In this document: positions 36,457 to 45,509 of the stretch, piece by piece
How positions within the stretch are numbered: position 1 is the stretch's first letter
How the letters are laid out: each line of letters opens with the position of its first letter
Assembly: GCF_014287635.1 (NCBI RefSeq)
Contig: NZ_JACOPH010000003.1
Location: 236,698-300,697, forward strand
Direction: 5' to 3'
DNA from: Roseburia zhanii
Lineage (GTDB): Bacteria > Bacillota > Clostridia > Lachnospirales > Lachnospiraceae
Length of the DNA stretch: 64,000 nucleotides
Notes under the pieces: generated by a model
Seen by the model: only the letters and a program-made list of their open reading frames with translations
Database searches by the model: none
Told to the model about the DNA's origin: nothing
Translations under genes and position numbers: made by a program

Positions 36457-36741
36457 TTATCCCCGTTTCTTAAAATTCCGCATCAGCATCAGAATCTGAT
36501 CCGCTTTCTGTTGTTCTGCCGGAGTCATATTCTGCTTTAAAACTTCAATGATCAGATCGGTTTCCGTTGGAGAAAACTGGATACCTTCCTGTTTGGCAGC
36601 ACTGACAGCACCCATGATCATATTAGACATTTCTTTTGCATTGTTTGATTTATTTTGTGCGGCAAACTGCATGAGGAAATTTAATTTTTCCGGTGAAATA
36701 TCTTTGAAATTCTCATTATTTTTCATAAAATCAAAATCCAT
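36457..36741 (-). CDS. Small conserved-looking protein, partner of the next gene
   Basis: 94 residues, hydrophilic and helical, no signal or TM. It ends with MTPAEQQKADQILMLMRNF, which resembles CTPAEQDSIDMMMTAFQMF in the gene just upstream, so the two may be distant paralogues. AAAGGA lies about 12 bases before the ATG. It is transcribed second in a two-gene unit. No family name is known to me; a role in sporulation or a coat-like structure is only a guess from the Met/Gln-rich composition. Confidence 0.65.
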   Translation of the reverse strand: MDFDFMKNNENFKDISPEKLNFLMQFAAQNKSNNAKEMSNMIMGAVSAAKQEGIQFSPTETDLIIEVLKQNMTPAEQQKADQILMLMRNFKKRG

Positions 36742-36761
36742 GACTGATAAAATCCTTTCTA

Positions 36762-37112
36762 TTATTCTGTTGTTGCATGAAACATCGTGTCATAAGAGGA
36801 AAACATCTGGAATGCGGTCATCATCATATCAATGGAATCCTGTTCTGCCGGAGTGCAGAATTTTTTAATATCATTGAGCAGATGAAAGGCTTTTTCAGAT
36901 GAATCATCATAGGAGCACATGCTTAAAGACGAGGGTTCCTGATTAAAGATGGTAATGACATTCCTTAGTTCCATAAATTTTACAAGTACAGCAAAATTTT
37001 TCTGATTTCCACCTTCCATATATGGAATGAATGTTTTTAAGATCTGGAGGTTTTTTGACTGGGTTTCAATATCAAATGTGGTAGGAGTATATTCTAATTC
37101 TTCCTGTTCCAT
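36762..37112 (-). CDS. Small protein, first gene of the pair
   Basis: 116 residues; AAAGGATTTCT before the ATG. Acidic N-terminus, then amphipathic helices. The C-terminal part (CTPAEQDSIDMMMTAFQMF) matches the pattern of the following gene. No recognised domain. It starts 20 bases upstream of the second gene, so they are probably one transcript ending at 36401. Confidence 0.66.
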   Translation of the reverse strand: MEQEELEYTPTTFDIETQSKNLQILKTFIPYMEGGNQKNFAVLVKFMELRNVITIFNQEPSSLSMCSYDDSSEKAFHLLNDIKKFCTPAEQDSIDMMMTAFQMFSSYDTMFHATTE

Positions 37113-37211
37113 AGAAATCCTTTTTTTATTAGAATATGAAATGAAGTCATGTTCTATGACAGAAATGGGAAGAAGCCATATGCATATACTGATGAAAAAG
37201 AGGTGTATTTT

Positions 37212-37364
37212 ATGGGACGTCTGGTCATAGACGGAGAAAATGTTTACGAATTAGATGAAGAATGTTTGCAGGAAAAGCATAAAGAAGAATTGAAACAGAA
37301 GCGGCTGCAGCATACCAAAACTACAGATCAGCCGGATAGTAATCGGCAAAAACGCAGGTTCTAG
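37212..37364 (+). CDS. Very small protein (MGRLVIDG family)
   Basis: 50 residues from ATG 37212, preceded by GAGGTG. A longer reading from 37149 is open but lacks a clear site. It begins MGRLVIDGENVYELDEECL and ends in a highly charged Lys/Gln/Arg tail. I recall similar tiny proteins from Lachnospiraceae with no assigned function. No hydrophobic segment. A 37-base inverted repeat (37370-37406) follows the stop without a T-tract. Confidence 0.55.
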   Translation: MGRLVIDGENVYELDEECLQEKHKEELKQKRLQHTKTTDQPDSNRQKRRF

Positions 37365-37410
37365 TTTTTTCGATATAGGATAATCTCGATGGTTGTCCTA
37401 TATCGATGCA

Positions 37411-37446
37411 GAAAAGTGGGAAGGAATCCGATAGACTCCTTCCCAC
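37411..37446 (-). terminator. Terminator of the Cys/Gly-rich protein gene
   Basis: Arms GTGGGAAGGA / TCCTTCCCAC, with TTTTC following on the minus strand. Confidence 0.8.
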
Positions 37447-37462
37447 TTCCTAGTACCGCTGA

Positions 37463-37666
37463 TTAGCAAAAGTTGTTTCCACATCCACCGCAGCAGAGAA
37501 GTAACAGAATGATCCAGATACAGTTGTTGTCGCCACATCCGCATCCATTGCCGCCAAAGCCGTTGCCATTACCGTTGCATAAGCACAACAGAATGATGAT
37601 CCAGAGAATAGAGCTGCATCCTCCCTCATTACCACATCCACAGTTTGTTGCTGCTAAATCACTCAT
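37463..37666 (-). CDS. Tiny Cys/Gly/Asn-rich hydrophobic protein
   Basis: 67 residues; TGGAGGATTTAC precedes the ATG. Two hydrophobic blocks (SILWIIILLCLC and CIWIILLLLCC) each follow a Cys/Gly/Asn-rich stretch, so the protein looks like an internal duplication. I recall similar proteins from Lachnospiraceae; the composition also recalls small spore-coat-type proteins. It contains 13 cysteines, suggesting cross-linking or metal binding. Function unknown. A different overlapping frame at 37450-37641 lacks a binding site and is taken as a shadow. Confidence 0.72.
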   Translation of the reverse strand: MSDLAATNCGCGNEGGCSSILWIIILLCLCNGNGNGFGGNGCGCGDNNCIWIILLLLCCGGCGNNFC

Positions 37667-37749
37667 TGTAAATCCTCCATTTATTATTGATTACACTTCA
37701 TAATATGTAGATGGCTTGTAAGTGTTTCCAGAGGACAAATAAAAAACTA

Positions 37750-37778
37750 TTGACATATAATGTACGATTGTATACAAT
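37750..37778 (+). promoter_or_regulatory. Promoter of the synthase-GntR-icd operon
   Basis: TTGACA (37750-37755), 17 bases, TACAAT (37773-37778). The -10 box is part of the first operator. Confidence 0.82.
37767..37778. promoter_or_regulatory. GntR-type operator 1 (predicted)
   Basis: Perfect palindrome ATTGTATACAAT covering the -10 region. FadR-subfamily GntR proteins often bind TNGTATACNA-like sites. Confidence 0.75.
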
Positions 37779-37802
37779 CATACACAAGGACAAAATGTAT
37801 AA

Positions 37803-37812
37803 TTGTATACAA
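37803..37812. promoter_or_regulatory. GntR-type operator 2 (predicted)
   Basis: Second TTGTATACAA palindrome, 35 bp after operator 1 and downstream of the predicted start. Confidence 0.72.
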
Positions 37813-37839
37813 AAAATATGACGTAAGGGTGAGTGAACA

Positions 37840-39222
37840 ATGAGAGAAGTTGTAATGAACAAAAAAACGAATCTATTACAGTTAGAGGAGCATTTCTATC
37901 AGTTGGCAGATGTCAAAGAGCCAAATGTCTTTCACAATCTGTTTCCTTATGATGAAATTCCTAAGATTGCATTCAATGACAGGATCGTACCGCATAATAT
38001 GCCGGAAGATATCTGGATCACCGATACGACTTTTCGTGATGGACAGCAGTCGAGAGCACCTTATACAACAGATCAGATTGTAACGATCTATGATTATCTG
38101 CACAAATTAGGCGGCCCGAAGGGGAAGATCAAACAGAGTGAATTTTTCCTATACAGCAAAAAAGACAGAGATGCTGTTTACAAATGCTTAGAGCGTGGAT
38201 ATAAATTTCCAGAGGTTACAAGCTGGATAAGAGCCAGCAAACAGGACTTCCAGTTAGTAAAAGATATCGGACTTCGTGAAACAGGAATCTTAGTAAGCTG
38301 TTCTGATTATCATATTTTTTATAAAATGAAAATGACAAGAAGGGAAGTTATGAATCTGTATTTAAGCGTTATACGTGACTGCTTAGAAACAGGTATCAGT
38401 CCCAGATGTCATTTAGAGGACATTACAAGATCCGATATTTACGGATTTGTGATCCCATTCTGCGTGGAACTGATGAAATTGATGGAAGAATATAAGATAC
38501 CGATCAAAGTGCGTGCCTGCGATACGATGGGATATGGCGTGAATTTTCCGGGTGCAGTGATTCCTAGAAGTGTACCGGGTATCATTTATGGTCTGACCAC
38601 ACATGCAGGTGTACCGTCCGAACTGATTGAATGGCATGGACATAATGATTTTTATAAGGCTGTCAATAACTCAACAACCGCATGGTTATATGGTGCAAGT
38701 GGTGTCAACTGTTCTTTATTTGGTATCGGAGAACGTACCGGAAATACACCTCTTGAAGCCATGGTATTTGAATATGCACAGTTAAAAGGTACTTTAGACG
38801 GTATGGACACGACTGTCATTACAGAATTATCAGAATACTTTGAAAAAGAATTAGGCTATACACAGCCGAGCAGAACTCCGTTTGTCGGCAGCAACTTCAA
38901 TGTAACGCGTGCAGGTATCCATGCAGACGGACTTTTGAAAAACGAGGAGATCTACAATATTTTTGATACCGGAAAATTTTTAAACCGTCCACCATTGGTA
39001 TCTGTATCGAATACATCCGGTTTAGCAGGTATCGCACATTGGATCAATACTTATTATCATTTAGACAAAGACAGATGGGTAGATAAAAACTCTGAATTAG
39101 TCAAAATGGTAAAAGTATGGGTAGACAAGCAGTACGAAGAAGGCCGTGTGACTGTCTTAACCGATAATGAACTTGTCGTAGAGATAACTGATTGTTGTAA
39201 AAAACTTGGAATTGTATTATAA
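37840..39222 (+). CDS. Candidate Re-citrate synthase (isopropylmalate/homocitrate synthase fold)
   Basis: 460 residues, close to the 450-460 of Re-citrate synthases. The DRE-TIM metallolyase signature is D62-TTFRDGQQ, with WHGHND (about 265-270) and GIHADG (about 353-358) as metal and substrate motifs. There is no C-terminal LeuA regulatory domain, so it is not a standard LeuA. In the same operon sit a GntR regulator and isocitrate dehydrogenase, which makes citrate a more likely product than isopropylmalate or homocitrate. Re-citrate synthase is known from Clostridium kluyveri; assignment here is inferred from fold, length and neighbours. Homocitrate or citramalate synthesis remains possible. 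Confidence 0.75.
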   Translation: MREVVMNKKTNLLQLEEHFYQLADVKEPNVFHNLFPYDEIPKIAFNDRIVPHNMPEDIWITDTTFRDGQQSRAPYTTDQIVTIYDYLHKLGGPKGKIKQSEFFLYSKKDRDAVYKCLERGYKFPEVTSWIRASKQDFQLVKDIGLRETGILVSCSDYHIFYKMKMTRREVMNLYLSVIRDCLETGISPRCHLEDITRSDIYGFVIPFCVELMKLMEEYKIPIKVRACDTMGYGVNFPGAVIPRSVPGIIYGLTTHAGVPSELIEWHGHNDFYKAVNNSTTAWLYGASGVNCSLFGIGERTGNTPLEAMVFEYAQLKGTLDGMDTTVITELSEYFEKELGYTQPSRTPFVGSNFNVTRAGIHADGLLKNEEIYNIFDTGKFLNRPPLVSVSNTSGLAGIAHWINTYYHLDKDRWVDKNSELVKMVKVWVDKQYEEGRVTVLTDNELVVEITDCCKKLGIVL

Positions 39223-39240
39223 CTATAAGGAGGGTTCATT

Positions 39241-39933
39241 GTGGGGGACGAAAATGAAAAGAAACAGTCCTCTGTTTCAAATACAGGAAGTTATTCTCTA
39301 AGCGGCAGAGTATTTCACCGCATCAGGGAAGATATCCTGTCAGGAAAATATCTGCAAGATGAAGAATTACGGGAAAAAGCCATTGCAGATGAATTAGGTG
39401 TCAGCAGGACACCGGTCAGAGAAGCCTTACGGCAGCTTGAATTAGAAGGATTAGTGACGATCATTCCCAATAAAGGAGCCTCAGTCGTAGGAATATCTGA
39501 AAAAGATATTCAGGATATTTACGAGATACGTTCTTTATTGGAAGGACTTTGTGCAAAATGGGCAACATCTCATATCACAGCCGAACAGTTAGATGAACTA
39601 GACGAGAATATATTTCTTTCAGAATTTCATCTGCAAAAAAAGCATTTTGAGCAGGTGCTCGAATTAGATAATAAATTTCACGATATTTTGTACAACGCAT
39701 CGAACAGCAAGATGTTAGATCATGTATTATCGGATTTCCATCATTATGTGGAACGTGTAAGAAAGGTCACTTTAGGCGATGCCAAGCGTGCCAAAGAATC
39801 CATTGAGGAACATAAGAAAATCGTAGAAGCCCTACGGAACAGAGATGACAAAAAAGCAGAAAAACTTGCAAATGAGCATATTATGAATACGATACATAAT
39901 ATGGACAATGTAGGACTTAAGAATCTGCTGTAA
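39241..39933 (+). CDS. GntR-family regulator, FCD type
   Basis: 230 residues, GTG start after AAGGAGGG. Winged helix about 20-85 ([35 protein letters not shown]) and an all-helical FCD ligand domain about 95-225 with metal-type residues in [14 protein letters not shown] and [12 protein letters not shown]. It lies between the candidate Re-citrate synthase and icd. Two TTGTATACAA palindromes at the operon promoter are the likely targets, so it probably represses its own operon and responds to an organic acid. The ligand is not known. Confidence 0.92.
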   Translation: MGDENEKKQSSVSNTGSYSLSGRVFHRIREDILSGKYLQDEELREKAIADELGVSRTPVREALRQLELEGLVTIIPNKGASVVGISEKDIQDIYEIRSLLEGLCAKWATSHITAEQLDELDENIFLSEFHLQKKHFEQVLELDNKFHDILYNASNSKMLDHVLSDFHHYVERVRKVTLGDAKRAKESIEEHKKIVEALRNRDDKKAEKLANEHIMNTIHNMDNVGLKNLL

Positions 39934-39962
39934 AATTTATAATCCACAGGAGGACAACAGAT

Positions 39963-41171
39963 ATGAACAAAATTCAAATGACAACACCACTCGTTGAAAT
40001 GGACGGAGATGAAATGACAAGAATCTTATGGTCAATGATTAAAGAGGAATTGCTGCTGCCATTTGTTGATTTAAAGACAGAGTACTATGATCTAGGCTTA
40101 GAACACAGAAATGAAACAGATGATCAGGTTACCGTTGATTCCGCAAATGCAACCAAAAAATACGGCGTTGCAGTAAAATGTGCTACGATCACTCCAAATG
40201 CAGCGAGAATGACCGAATATAACCTGAAAGAAATGTGGAAAAGCCCGAATGGAACAATCCGTGCAATGCTTGATGGAACAGTATTCCGTGCTCCAATCAT
40301 TGTAAAAGGAATCGAGCCGTGTGTCCGCAACTGGAAAAAACCGATCACGATTGCAAGACATGCTTATGGTGATGTTTACAAAGCAACCGAGATGAAGATT
40401 CCAAAAGCTGGTAAAGTGGAATTAGTTTATACAGCAGAAGATGGTAGTGAAACAAGAGAAGTGATCCACAACTTCACAGGTGCAGGTGTTGTACAGGGAC
40501 AGCATAATCTCTGCAATTCCATTGAAAGTTTTGCAAGAAGCTGTTTCAAATATGCATTAGATGTAAAACAGGATCTCTGGTTTGCAACAAAAGATACAAT
40601 TTCTAAAAAATATGACCATACATTCAAAGATATCTTTCAGGAGATTTTTGACGCAGAATACAAAGATGCCTTTGAAAAAGCAGGCATTACATATTTCTAC
40701 ACCTTAATTGATGACGCTGTAGCACGAGTTATGAAATCAGAAGGCGGTTATATCTGGGCTTGTAAGAACTATGATGGTGATGTGATGAGTGACATGGTTT
40801 CTTCCGCATTTGGTTCTTTGGCCATGATGACATCTGTACTGGTTTCTCCGCAGGGATATTATGAATACGAAGCCGCACATGGAACTGTACAAAGACATTA
40901 TTACAAGCACTTAAAAGGAGAAGAAACTTCTACAAACTCTGTTGCAACAATCTTTGCATGGACTGGTGCACTTAGAAAGCGTGGAGAGTTAGATAACAAC
41001 GAAGCACTGATGAGCTTCGCAGATAAATTAGAGGCTGCCTGCATCAAGACGATTGAAGATGGTAAGATGACAAAAGACTTAGCACTGATCACAACTTTAG
41101 AGAATCCTACTGTATTAAATAGTCAGGAATTTATTCAGGCAATCCGTAAGACATTAGAGGAGAGTTTATAA
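39963..41171 (+). CDS. icd: Isocitrate dehydrogenase (NADP), homodimeric type
   Basis: 402 residues, the eukaryote-like/homodimeric class. It converts isocitrate to 2-oxoglutarate. N-terminal substrate and metal motifs: [13 protein letters not shown], the [16 protein letters not shown] substrate loop, and [40 protein letters not shown] is the nucleotide-binding segment. AGGAGGACAAC precedes the ATG. Third gene of the GntR-controlled operon; with citrate synthase upstream it supplies 2-oxoglutarate for glutamate. Aconitase is not in the window. Confidence 0.97.
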   Translation: MNKIQMTTPLVEMDGDEMTRILWSMIKEELLLPFVDLKTEYYDLGLEHRNETDDQVTVDSANATKKYGVAVKCATITPNAARMTEYNLKEMWKSPNGTIRAMLDGTVFRAPIIVKGIEPCVRNWKKPITIARHAYGDVYKATEMKIPKAGKVELVYTAEDGSETREVIHNFTGAGVVQGQHNLCNSIESFARSCFKYALDVKQDLWFATKDTISKKYDHTFKDIFQEIFDAEYKDAFEKAGITYFYTLIDDAVARVMKSEGGYIWACKNYDGDVMSDMVSSAFGSLAMMTSVLVSPQGYYEYEAAHGTVQRHYYKHLKGEETSTNSVATIFAWTGALRKRGELDNNEALMSFADKLEAACIKTIEDGKMTKDLALITTLENPTVLNSQEFIQAIRKTLEESL

Positions 41172-41174
41172 TCT

Positions 41175-43079
41175 ATGATTTTAGCCTGTCAGAATATTTC
41201 AAAAGCATTTGGAACAGACGAAATCTTAAAAAATGTATCGTTTCATATAGAAGAACATGAAAAGGCTGCAATCGTAGGCATCAACGGTGCCGGAAAGTCT
41301 ACGCTGCTTAAGATCATTATGCAGACATTGACTCCCGACACCGGAGAAACTACGCTTGCGAAAAATACATCCATCGGATACCTTGCACAGTATCAGGACG
41401 TGTCAGGCGAACATACCATTTTAGAAGAAGTATTGTCTGCAAAAGCAGATATTATCGAAATGGAAACACAGCTTCGGGAAATGGAAGATCAGATGCCCAC
41501 TTTGCAGGGTGAGGCACTAGAGCAGCTTTTAAACCGTTATAACAGACTGCACCATGATTTTGAACTGCGTGATGGTTATGCTTATCGGAGTGAAGTCACA
41601 GGAATCATTCGTGGACTCGGTTTTTTAGAAGAAGACTTTGACCGCCAGATATCTGAACTTTCCGGCGGTCAGAAAACAAGGGTATTTTTAGGTAAATTAT
41701 TAGTGACAAAGCCAGACCTTTTGATCTTAGACGAACCGACCAACCACTTAGATATGTCCTCGATCGCATGGTTAGAAACATTTTTATCCAATTATAAAGG
41801 GGCAGTTTTGATCGTCAGCCATGACCGTTACTTTTTAGATAAGATCGTAACGAAGGTCATTGAGTTAGAGAATCACCAAGCCCATGTATATTTAGGTAAT
41901 TATTCAGATTATTCTGTCAAAAAAGCTGCAATTCGCGATGCACAGCTCAAAGCATGGTATAACCAGCAGCGTGAGATCAAGCATCAGGAAGAAGTCATTA
42001 CCAAATTAAAATCTTTTAATCGGGAAAAATCGATCAAACGTGCGGAAAGCCGTGAAAAGATGTTAGATAAGATTGAACGGTTAGATAAACCGATGGAAGA
42101 ACACGCAGATATGAAGATCAAGTTAGAGCCGAATATTGTCAGCGGAAACGATGTTCTGATGGTAGAAGGACTGTCGAAGTCATTTGGCAGCAACCATCTG
42201 TTTTCTGATATTTCTTTCGAGATCAAACGCGGCGAACGTGTCGCACTGATCGGTGATAATGGTACCGGAAAAACAACAATGTTAAAGATCATCAATGAAA
42301 TGATCCCGTTTGACAACGGAAAGATCACCCTTGGTACGAATGTACATATCGGTTATTACGATCAGGAACATCAGGTGCTTCACGAAGAAAAGACGTTATT
42401 TGAGGAGATTTCTGATGCATATCCGAATCTGACTAATACGCAGGTGCGTAATATTTTAGCCGCCTTTTTATTTACAGATGAAGATGTATTCAAACGGATC
42501 GCTGACATCAGCGGTGGTGAAAAAGGCAGGGTTTCCCTTGCAAAACTGATGTTATCAGAGGCGAACTTCCTGATCTTAGATGAGCCGACGAACCATTTGG
42601 ATATTATTTCAAAAGAGATTTTAGAATCAGCATTAAATCAATATACCGGAACTGTACTGTTTGTATCGCATGACCGTTATTTTATCAATAAGACGGCAAC
42701 AAGAATCCTTGATCTGACCAATGAAACAATTGTAAATTATATCGGTAATTATGATTATTATTTAGAAAAACATGATGTTCAGATGCAGAATGTTCCGGCG
42801 GTTGCAGAAGCTGTAACAGAAGAAAAAAGTGATGCCGGAAAACTCGATTGGAAACAGCAGAAAGAGGAACAGGCGAAAGCACGTAAAAAAGCTGCACAGT
42901 TGAAACGTACGGAAGATGAAATTGCCGAAAAAGAAGCAGAAATAGAACGTCTGAATGAAGAATTGAACAAACCTGAAAATGCTGTTAATTCCGCAAAACT
43001 TTCAGAGATCCATGGAGAACTTGTAAAAGTTACAGAGGCATTAGAAGCATTATACGAATTGTGGGAAACATTAGCGTAA
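41175..43079 (+). CDS. ABC-F family ATP-binding protein
   Basis: 634 residues with two ATPase cassettes and no membrane segments. Walker A: GINGAGKSTL (about 36-45) and GDNGTGKTTML (about 355-365). Signatures LSGGQKTRVFLGKLL and ISGGEKGRVSLAKLM; Walker B LLILDEPTNHLD and FLILDEPTNHLD. A charged linker (about 250-310) and a C-terminal Glu/Lys coiled coil (about 545-634) are typical of Uup/YdiF-like ABC-F factors acting on ribosomes. It starts three bases after the icd stop, with GAGGAG 12 bases upstream. Drug-resistance function is possible for the family but unsupported here. Confidence 0.93.
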   Translation: MILACQNISKAFGTDEILKNVSFHIEEHEKAAIVGINGAGKSTLLKIIMQTLTPDTGETTLAKNTSIGYLAQYQDVSGEHTILEEVLSAKADIIEMETQLREMEDQMPTLQGEALEQLLNRYNRLHHDFELRDGYAYRSEVTGIIRGLGFLEEDFDRQISELSGGQKTRVFLGKLLVTKPDLLILDEPTNHLDMSSIAWLETFLSNYKGAVLIVSHDRYFLDKIVTKVIELENHQAHVYLGNYSDYSVKKAAIRDAQLKAWYNQQREIKHQEEVITKLKSFNREKSIKRAESREKMLDKIERLDKPMEEHADMKIKLEPNIVSGNDVLMVEGLSKSFGSNHLFSDISFEIKRGERVALIGDNGTGKTTMLKIINEMIPFDNGKITLGTNVHIGYYDQEHQVLHEEKTLFEEISDAYPNLTNTQVRNILAAFLFTDEDVFKRIADISGGEKGRVSLAKLMLSEANFLILDEPTNHLDIISKEILESALNQYTGTVLFVSHDRYFINKTATRILDLTNETIVNYIGNYDYYLEKHDVQMQNVPAVAEAVTEEKSDAGKLDWKQQKEEQAKARKKAAQLKRTEDEIAEKEAEIERLNEELNKPENAVNSAKLSEIHGELVKVTEALEALYELWETLA

Positions 43080-43090
43080 TGGCGTTTTCA

Positions 43091-43119
43091 TTGACAGATT
43101 TTATCTGATTCACTATAAT
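43091..43119 (+). promoter_or_regulatory. rex promoter
   Basis: TTGACA (43091-43096), 17 bases, TATAAT (43114-43119): a perfect consensus pair. Confidence 0.88.
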
Positions 43120-43154
43120 ATTCATCAGGTGTACTACGTTGGGAGGATTTTGAG

Positions 43155-43790
43155 TTGGATAAAGAAATTTCACAGGCAGTTATACGGAGAATGCCAAGAT
43201 ATTACAGATATTTAGGCGAATTGATTGATGCCGGTGTTGAAAGAATATCATCAAATGACCTAAGTTCACGCATGAAAGTGACAGCTTCCCAGATCCGGCA
43301 GGATCTGAATAATTTTGGTGGTTTCGGTCAGCAGGGATACGGCTACAATGTCAAATATCTGTATGAAGAAATCGGAAAGATCTTAGGTTTAAATGAAAAA
43401 CATAATATCATTATTGTAGGTGCAGGTAATTTAGGTCAGGCATTGGCTAACTACGTCAAGTTTGAAAAGTTTGGATTTGTGATCATTGCATTATTCGATG
43501 TAAATCCTGACTTAAAAGGTCAGAAAGTCCGGGGTATTGAGATCCATATGCTAGATGAATTAGATGAATTTGTAAAACATAACAAAGTAGATATTGCAAC
43601 ACTGACTATGCCAAAGTCAAAAGCAGACACAATCGCAAATCATTTAGTTGATTTAGGTGTTCCGGCAATCTGGAATTTTGCACACGTCGACTTGGAATTA
43701 GTTGATAAAAATGTCGTTGTCGAAAACGTACATCTTTCAGACAGTCTGATGCAGTTGTCCTATAATATCGTAAAGAACAAACAAAAATAA
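43155..43790 (+). CDS. rex: Redox-sensing transcriptional repressor Rex
   Basis: 211 residues from a TTG start placed eight bases after GGGAGGA. N-terminal winged helix (about 1-75, with MKVTASQIRQDLNNFGGFGQQGYGYNV cut here by eye) and a Rossmann domain with GAGNLGQALANY (about 90-101) that senses the NADH/NAD ratio. A domain-swapped C-terminal helix follows. Rex represses fermentation and reduced-cofactor genes. A consensus promoter precedes it and a good terminator follows, so it is a single-gene unit. Confidence 0.97.
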   Translation: MDKEISQAVIRRMPRYYRYLGELIDAGVERISSNDLSSRMKVTASQIRQDLNNFGGFGQQGYGYNVKYLYEEIGKILGLNEKHNIIIVGAGNLGQALANYVKFEKFGFVIIALFDVNPDLKGQKVRGIEIHMLDELDEFVKHNKVDIATLTMPKSKADTIANHLVDLGVPAIWNFAHVDLELVDKNVVVENVHLSDSLMQLSYNIVKNKQK

Positions 43791-43854
43791 TGATAAAGAC
43801 AGGGATTGTATTACGGCACGATAAATGTCTGCCGTTATGCAGTCTGCTGTAAGC

Positions 43855-43883
43855 GGAGAATCTCGCAAACGAGATTCTTTTTT
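43855..43883 (+). terminator. Terminator after rex
   Basis: Arms AGAATCTCG / CGAGATTCT, loop CAAA, then TTTTTT. Confidence 0.9.
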
Positions 43884-43958
43884 CACATTCAGAATTTGTG
43901 AAAGCTGTGTAGCAGCGGAGCAATTCGTATATCAGCCATTTCTGGAGGGAGAATGCAT

Positions 43959-45509
43959 ATGCAGTATCTGGTAAACAGTCAGGAAATGAAACAATATGAT
44001 AAAAATACCATAGAATATTATAAGATTCCTTCTGCAGTATTGATGGAACGGGCAGCATTAGCCGTTTCTGATGAGATCAAAAAGCAATTTAAAGATCCAT
44101 CACAGACCAATACGATCTTAAGTATCTGTGGCTGTGGCAATAACGGTGGAGATGGATTAGCAGTTGCAAGACTGCTTTATTTAGCAGGATACCGTGTAGA
44201 AGTCCTGCTGCCGATGGGCACAGAGAAAATGACAGCCGAAACAAGAGCACAATACGAAACCATCCGGCAGTATCAGATACCGGAAATCACAGAACTTCCC
44301 GAATCCTCATCTTATGCAGTTATAATAGATGCCCTGTTTGGCATCGGACTGTCCCGAGAGATTGGTGGAAATTTATACAAACTGGTAGAAAAGCTAAATC
44401 AGATACCTGCTTACCGGATCGCTGTTGATATTGCATCCGGAATTTCAGCAGATACCGGAGCGATACAGGGAATCACATTTGATGCAGATACAACAGTTAC
44501 CTTTGGATTTGCAAAGTACGGACAGCTTTTTTATCCGGGAGCAGAATATACCGGCAGATTGATCGTTGCAGATATTGGAATTGACACATACAGTTTTTTA
44601 GCGCAGAAGCCGTTTGGATTTTATCTGAAACCAGAAGATATCCATGCGATGCTGCCAGAACGCCATGCATATTCCAATAAAGGCAGTTATGGAAAAGTTT
44701 TGATCGTTGCCGGTTCAAAAGATATGGCAGGTGCCGCATATTTTTCAGCAAAGGCAGCTTACTACAGCGGCTGTGGTCTGGTGCGGATATTAACAGCAAA
44801 AGAAAACCGGCAAATCCTTTTGACAAAATTACCGGAAGCAATCATTACCACATATGATGCCGATACAGATGACATGACAGAATGTATCGCACAGTTAGAT
44901 GACTGTATGAACTGGGCAGACTCCGTACTGATCGGTCCGGGCTTAGGTACTAGTCCGAATGCAAAGATATTAGTCGCAAAAGTTCTTTCTTATGCCGGTA
45001 AAAAAATTGTATTTGATGCAGATGCATTAAATATATTATCAAAAAACCTGACCTTGTTAAAAGAATCCAAAGCCGATAAGATCATTACCCCGCATTTAGG
45101 GGAAATGAGCCGTCTGACAGGCAGACCTGTTACACAGATACAGCAAAACTTATCAGAAACAGCAGCAGCTTTTGCCATAGAATATCAAACAATCTGCGTA
45201 TTAAAAGATGCAAGAACTGTGATCTGTGCACCGGATAAAACCATTTACCTGAATACGACAGGTAATCATGGAATGGCAACCGGAGGAAGTGGTGACGTCC
45301 TTGCCGGATTGACCGCTGGATTTTTTGCAAAAAGTGAAAATGCGATGCAGACAGCAGCACTTTCCTGTTATCTGCACGGGGCGGCAGGAGATGCAGCAGC
45401 TTTGCAAAAAGGAATGTATAGCATGACAGCATCCGATATATTAGAAATGCTTCCTGTTGTGATACAGGCAGCAGATGGAGGAATCGTAAAAGATGAGAAG
45501 ATACAATAG
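43959..45509 (+). CDS. nnr: Bifunctional NAD(P)H-hydrate epimerase/dehydratase
   Basis: 516 residues from ATG 43959 (GGAGGG nine bases upstream; ATG 43953 is too close). The N-terminal YjeF_N epimerase (about 1-205) has CGCGNNGGDGLAVARLL and DALFGIGLSREI. The C-terminal ADP-dependent dehydratase (about 220-510) has GSYGKVLIVAGS, ADALNIL, TPHLGEMSRLTG and NHGMATGGSGDVLAGL. It repairs damaged hydrated NADH/NADPH. It overlaps alr by 17 bases, a gene order common in Firmicutes. Confidence 0.96.
   Translation: MQYLVNSQEMKQYDKNTIEYYKIPSAVLMERAALAVSDEIKKQFKDPSQTNTILSICGCGNNGGDGLAVARLLYLAGYRVEVLLPMGTEKMTAETRAQYETIRQYQIPEITELPESSSYAVIIDALFGIGLSREIGGNLYKLVEKLNQIPAYRIAVDIASGISADTGAIQGITFDADTTVTFGFAKYGQLFYPGAEYTGRLIVADIGIDTYSFLAQKPFGFYLKPEDIHAMLPERHAYSNKGSYGKVLIVAGSKDMAGAAYFSAKAAYYSGCGLVRILTAKENRQILLTKLPEAIITTYDADTDDMTECIAQLDDCMNWADSVLIGPGLGTSPNAKILVAKVLSYAGKKIVFDADALNILSKNLTLLKESKADKIITPHLGEMSRLTGRPVTQIQQNLSETAAAFAIEYQTICVLKDARTVICAPDKTIYLNTTGNHGMATGGSGDVLAGLTAGFFAKSENAMQTAALSCYLHGAAGDAAALQKGMYSMTASDILEMLPVVIQAADGGIVKDEKIQ

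Noticed and set aside
37370..37406. Inverted repeat TCGATATAGGA / TCCTATATCGA considered as terminator
   Set aside because: No T-tract on either strand after the stem; function uncertain, so not called.
37450..37641. 63-codon frame overlapping the Cys/Gly-rich gene
   Set aside because: The 67-codon frame has TGGAGG at correct spacing and a composition pattern I recall from Lachnospiraceae; this one has no site.
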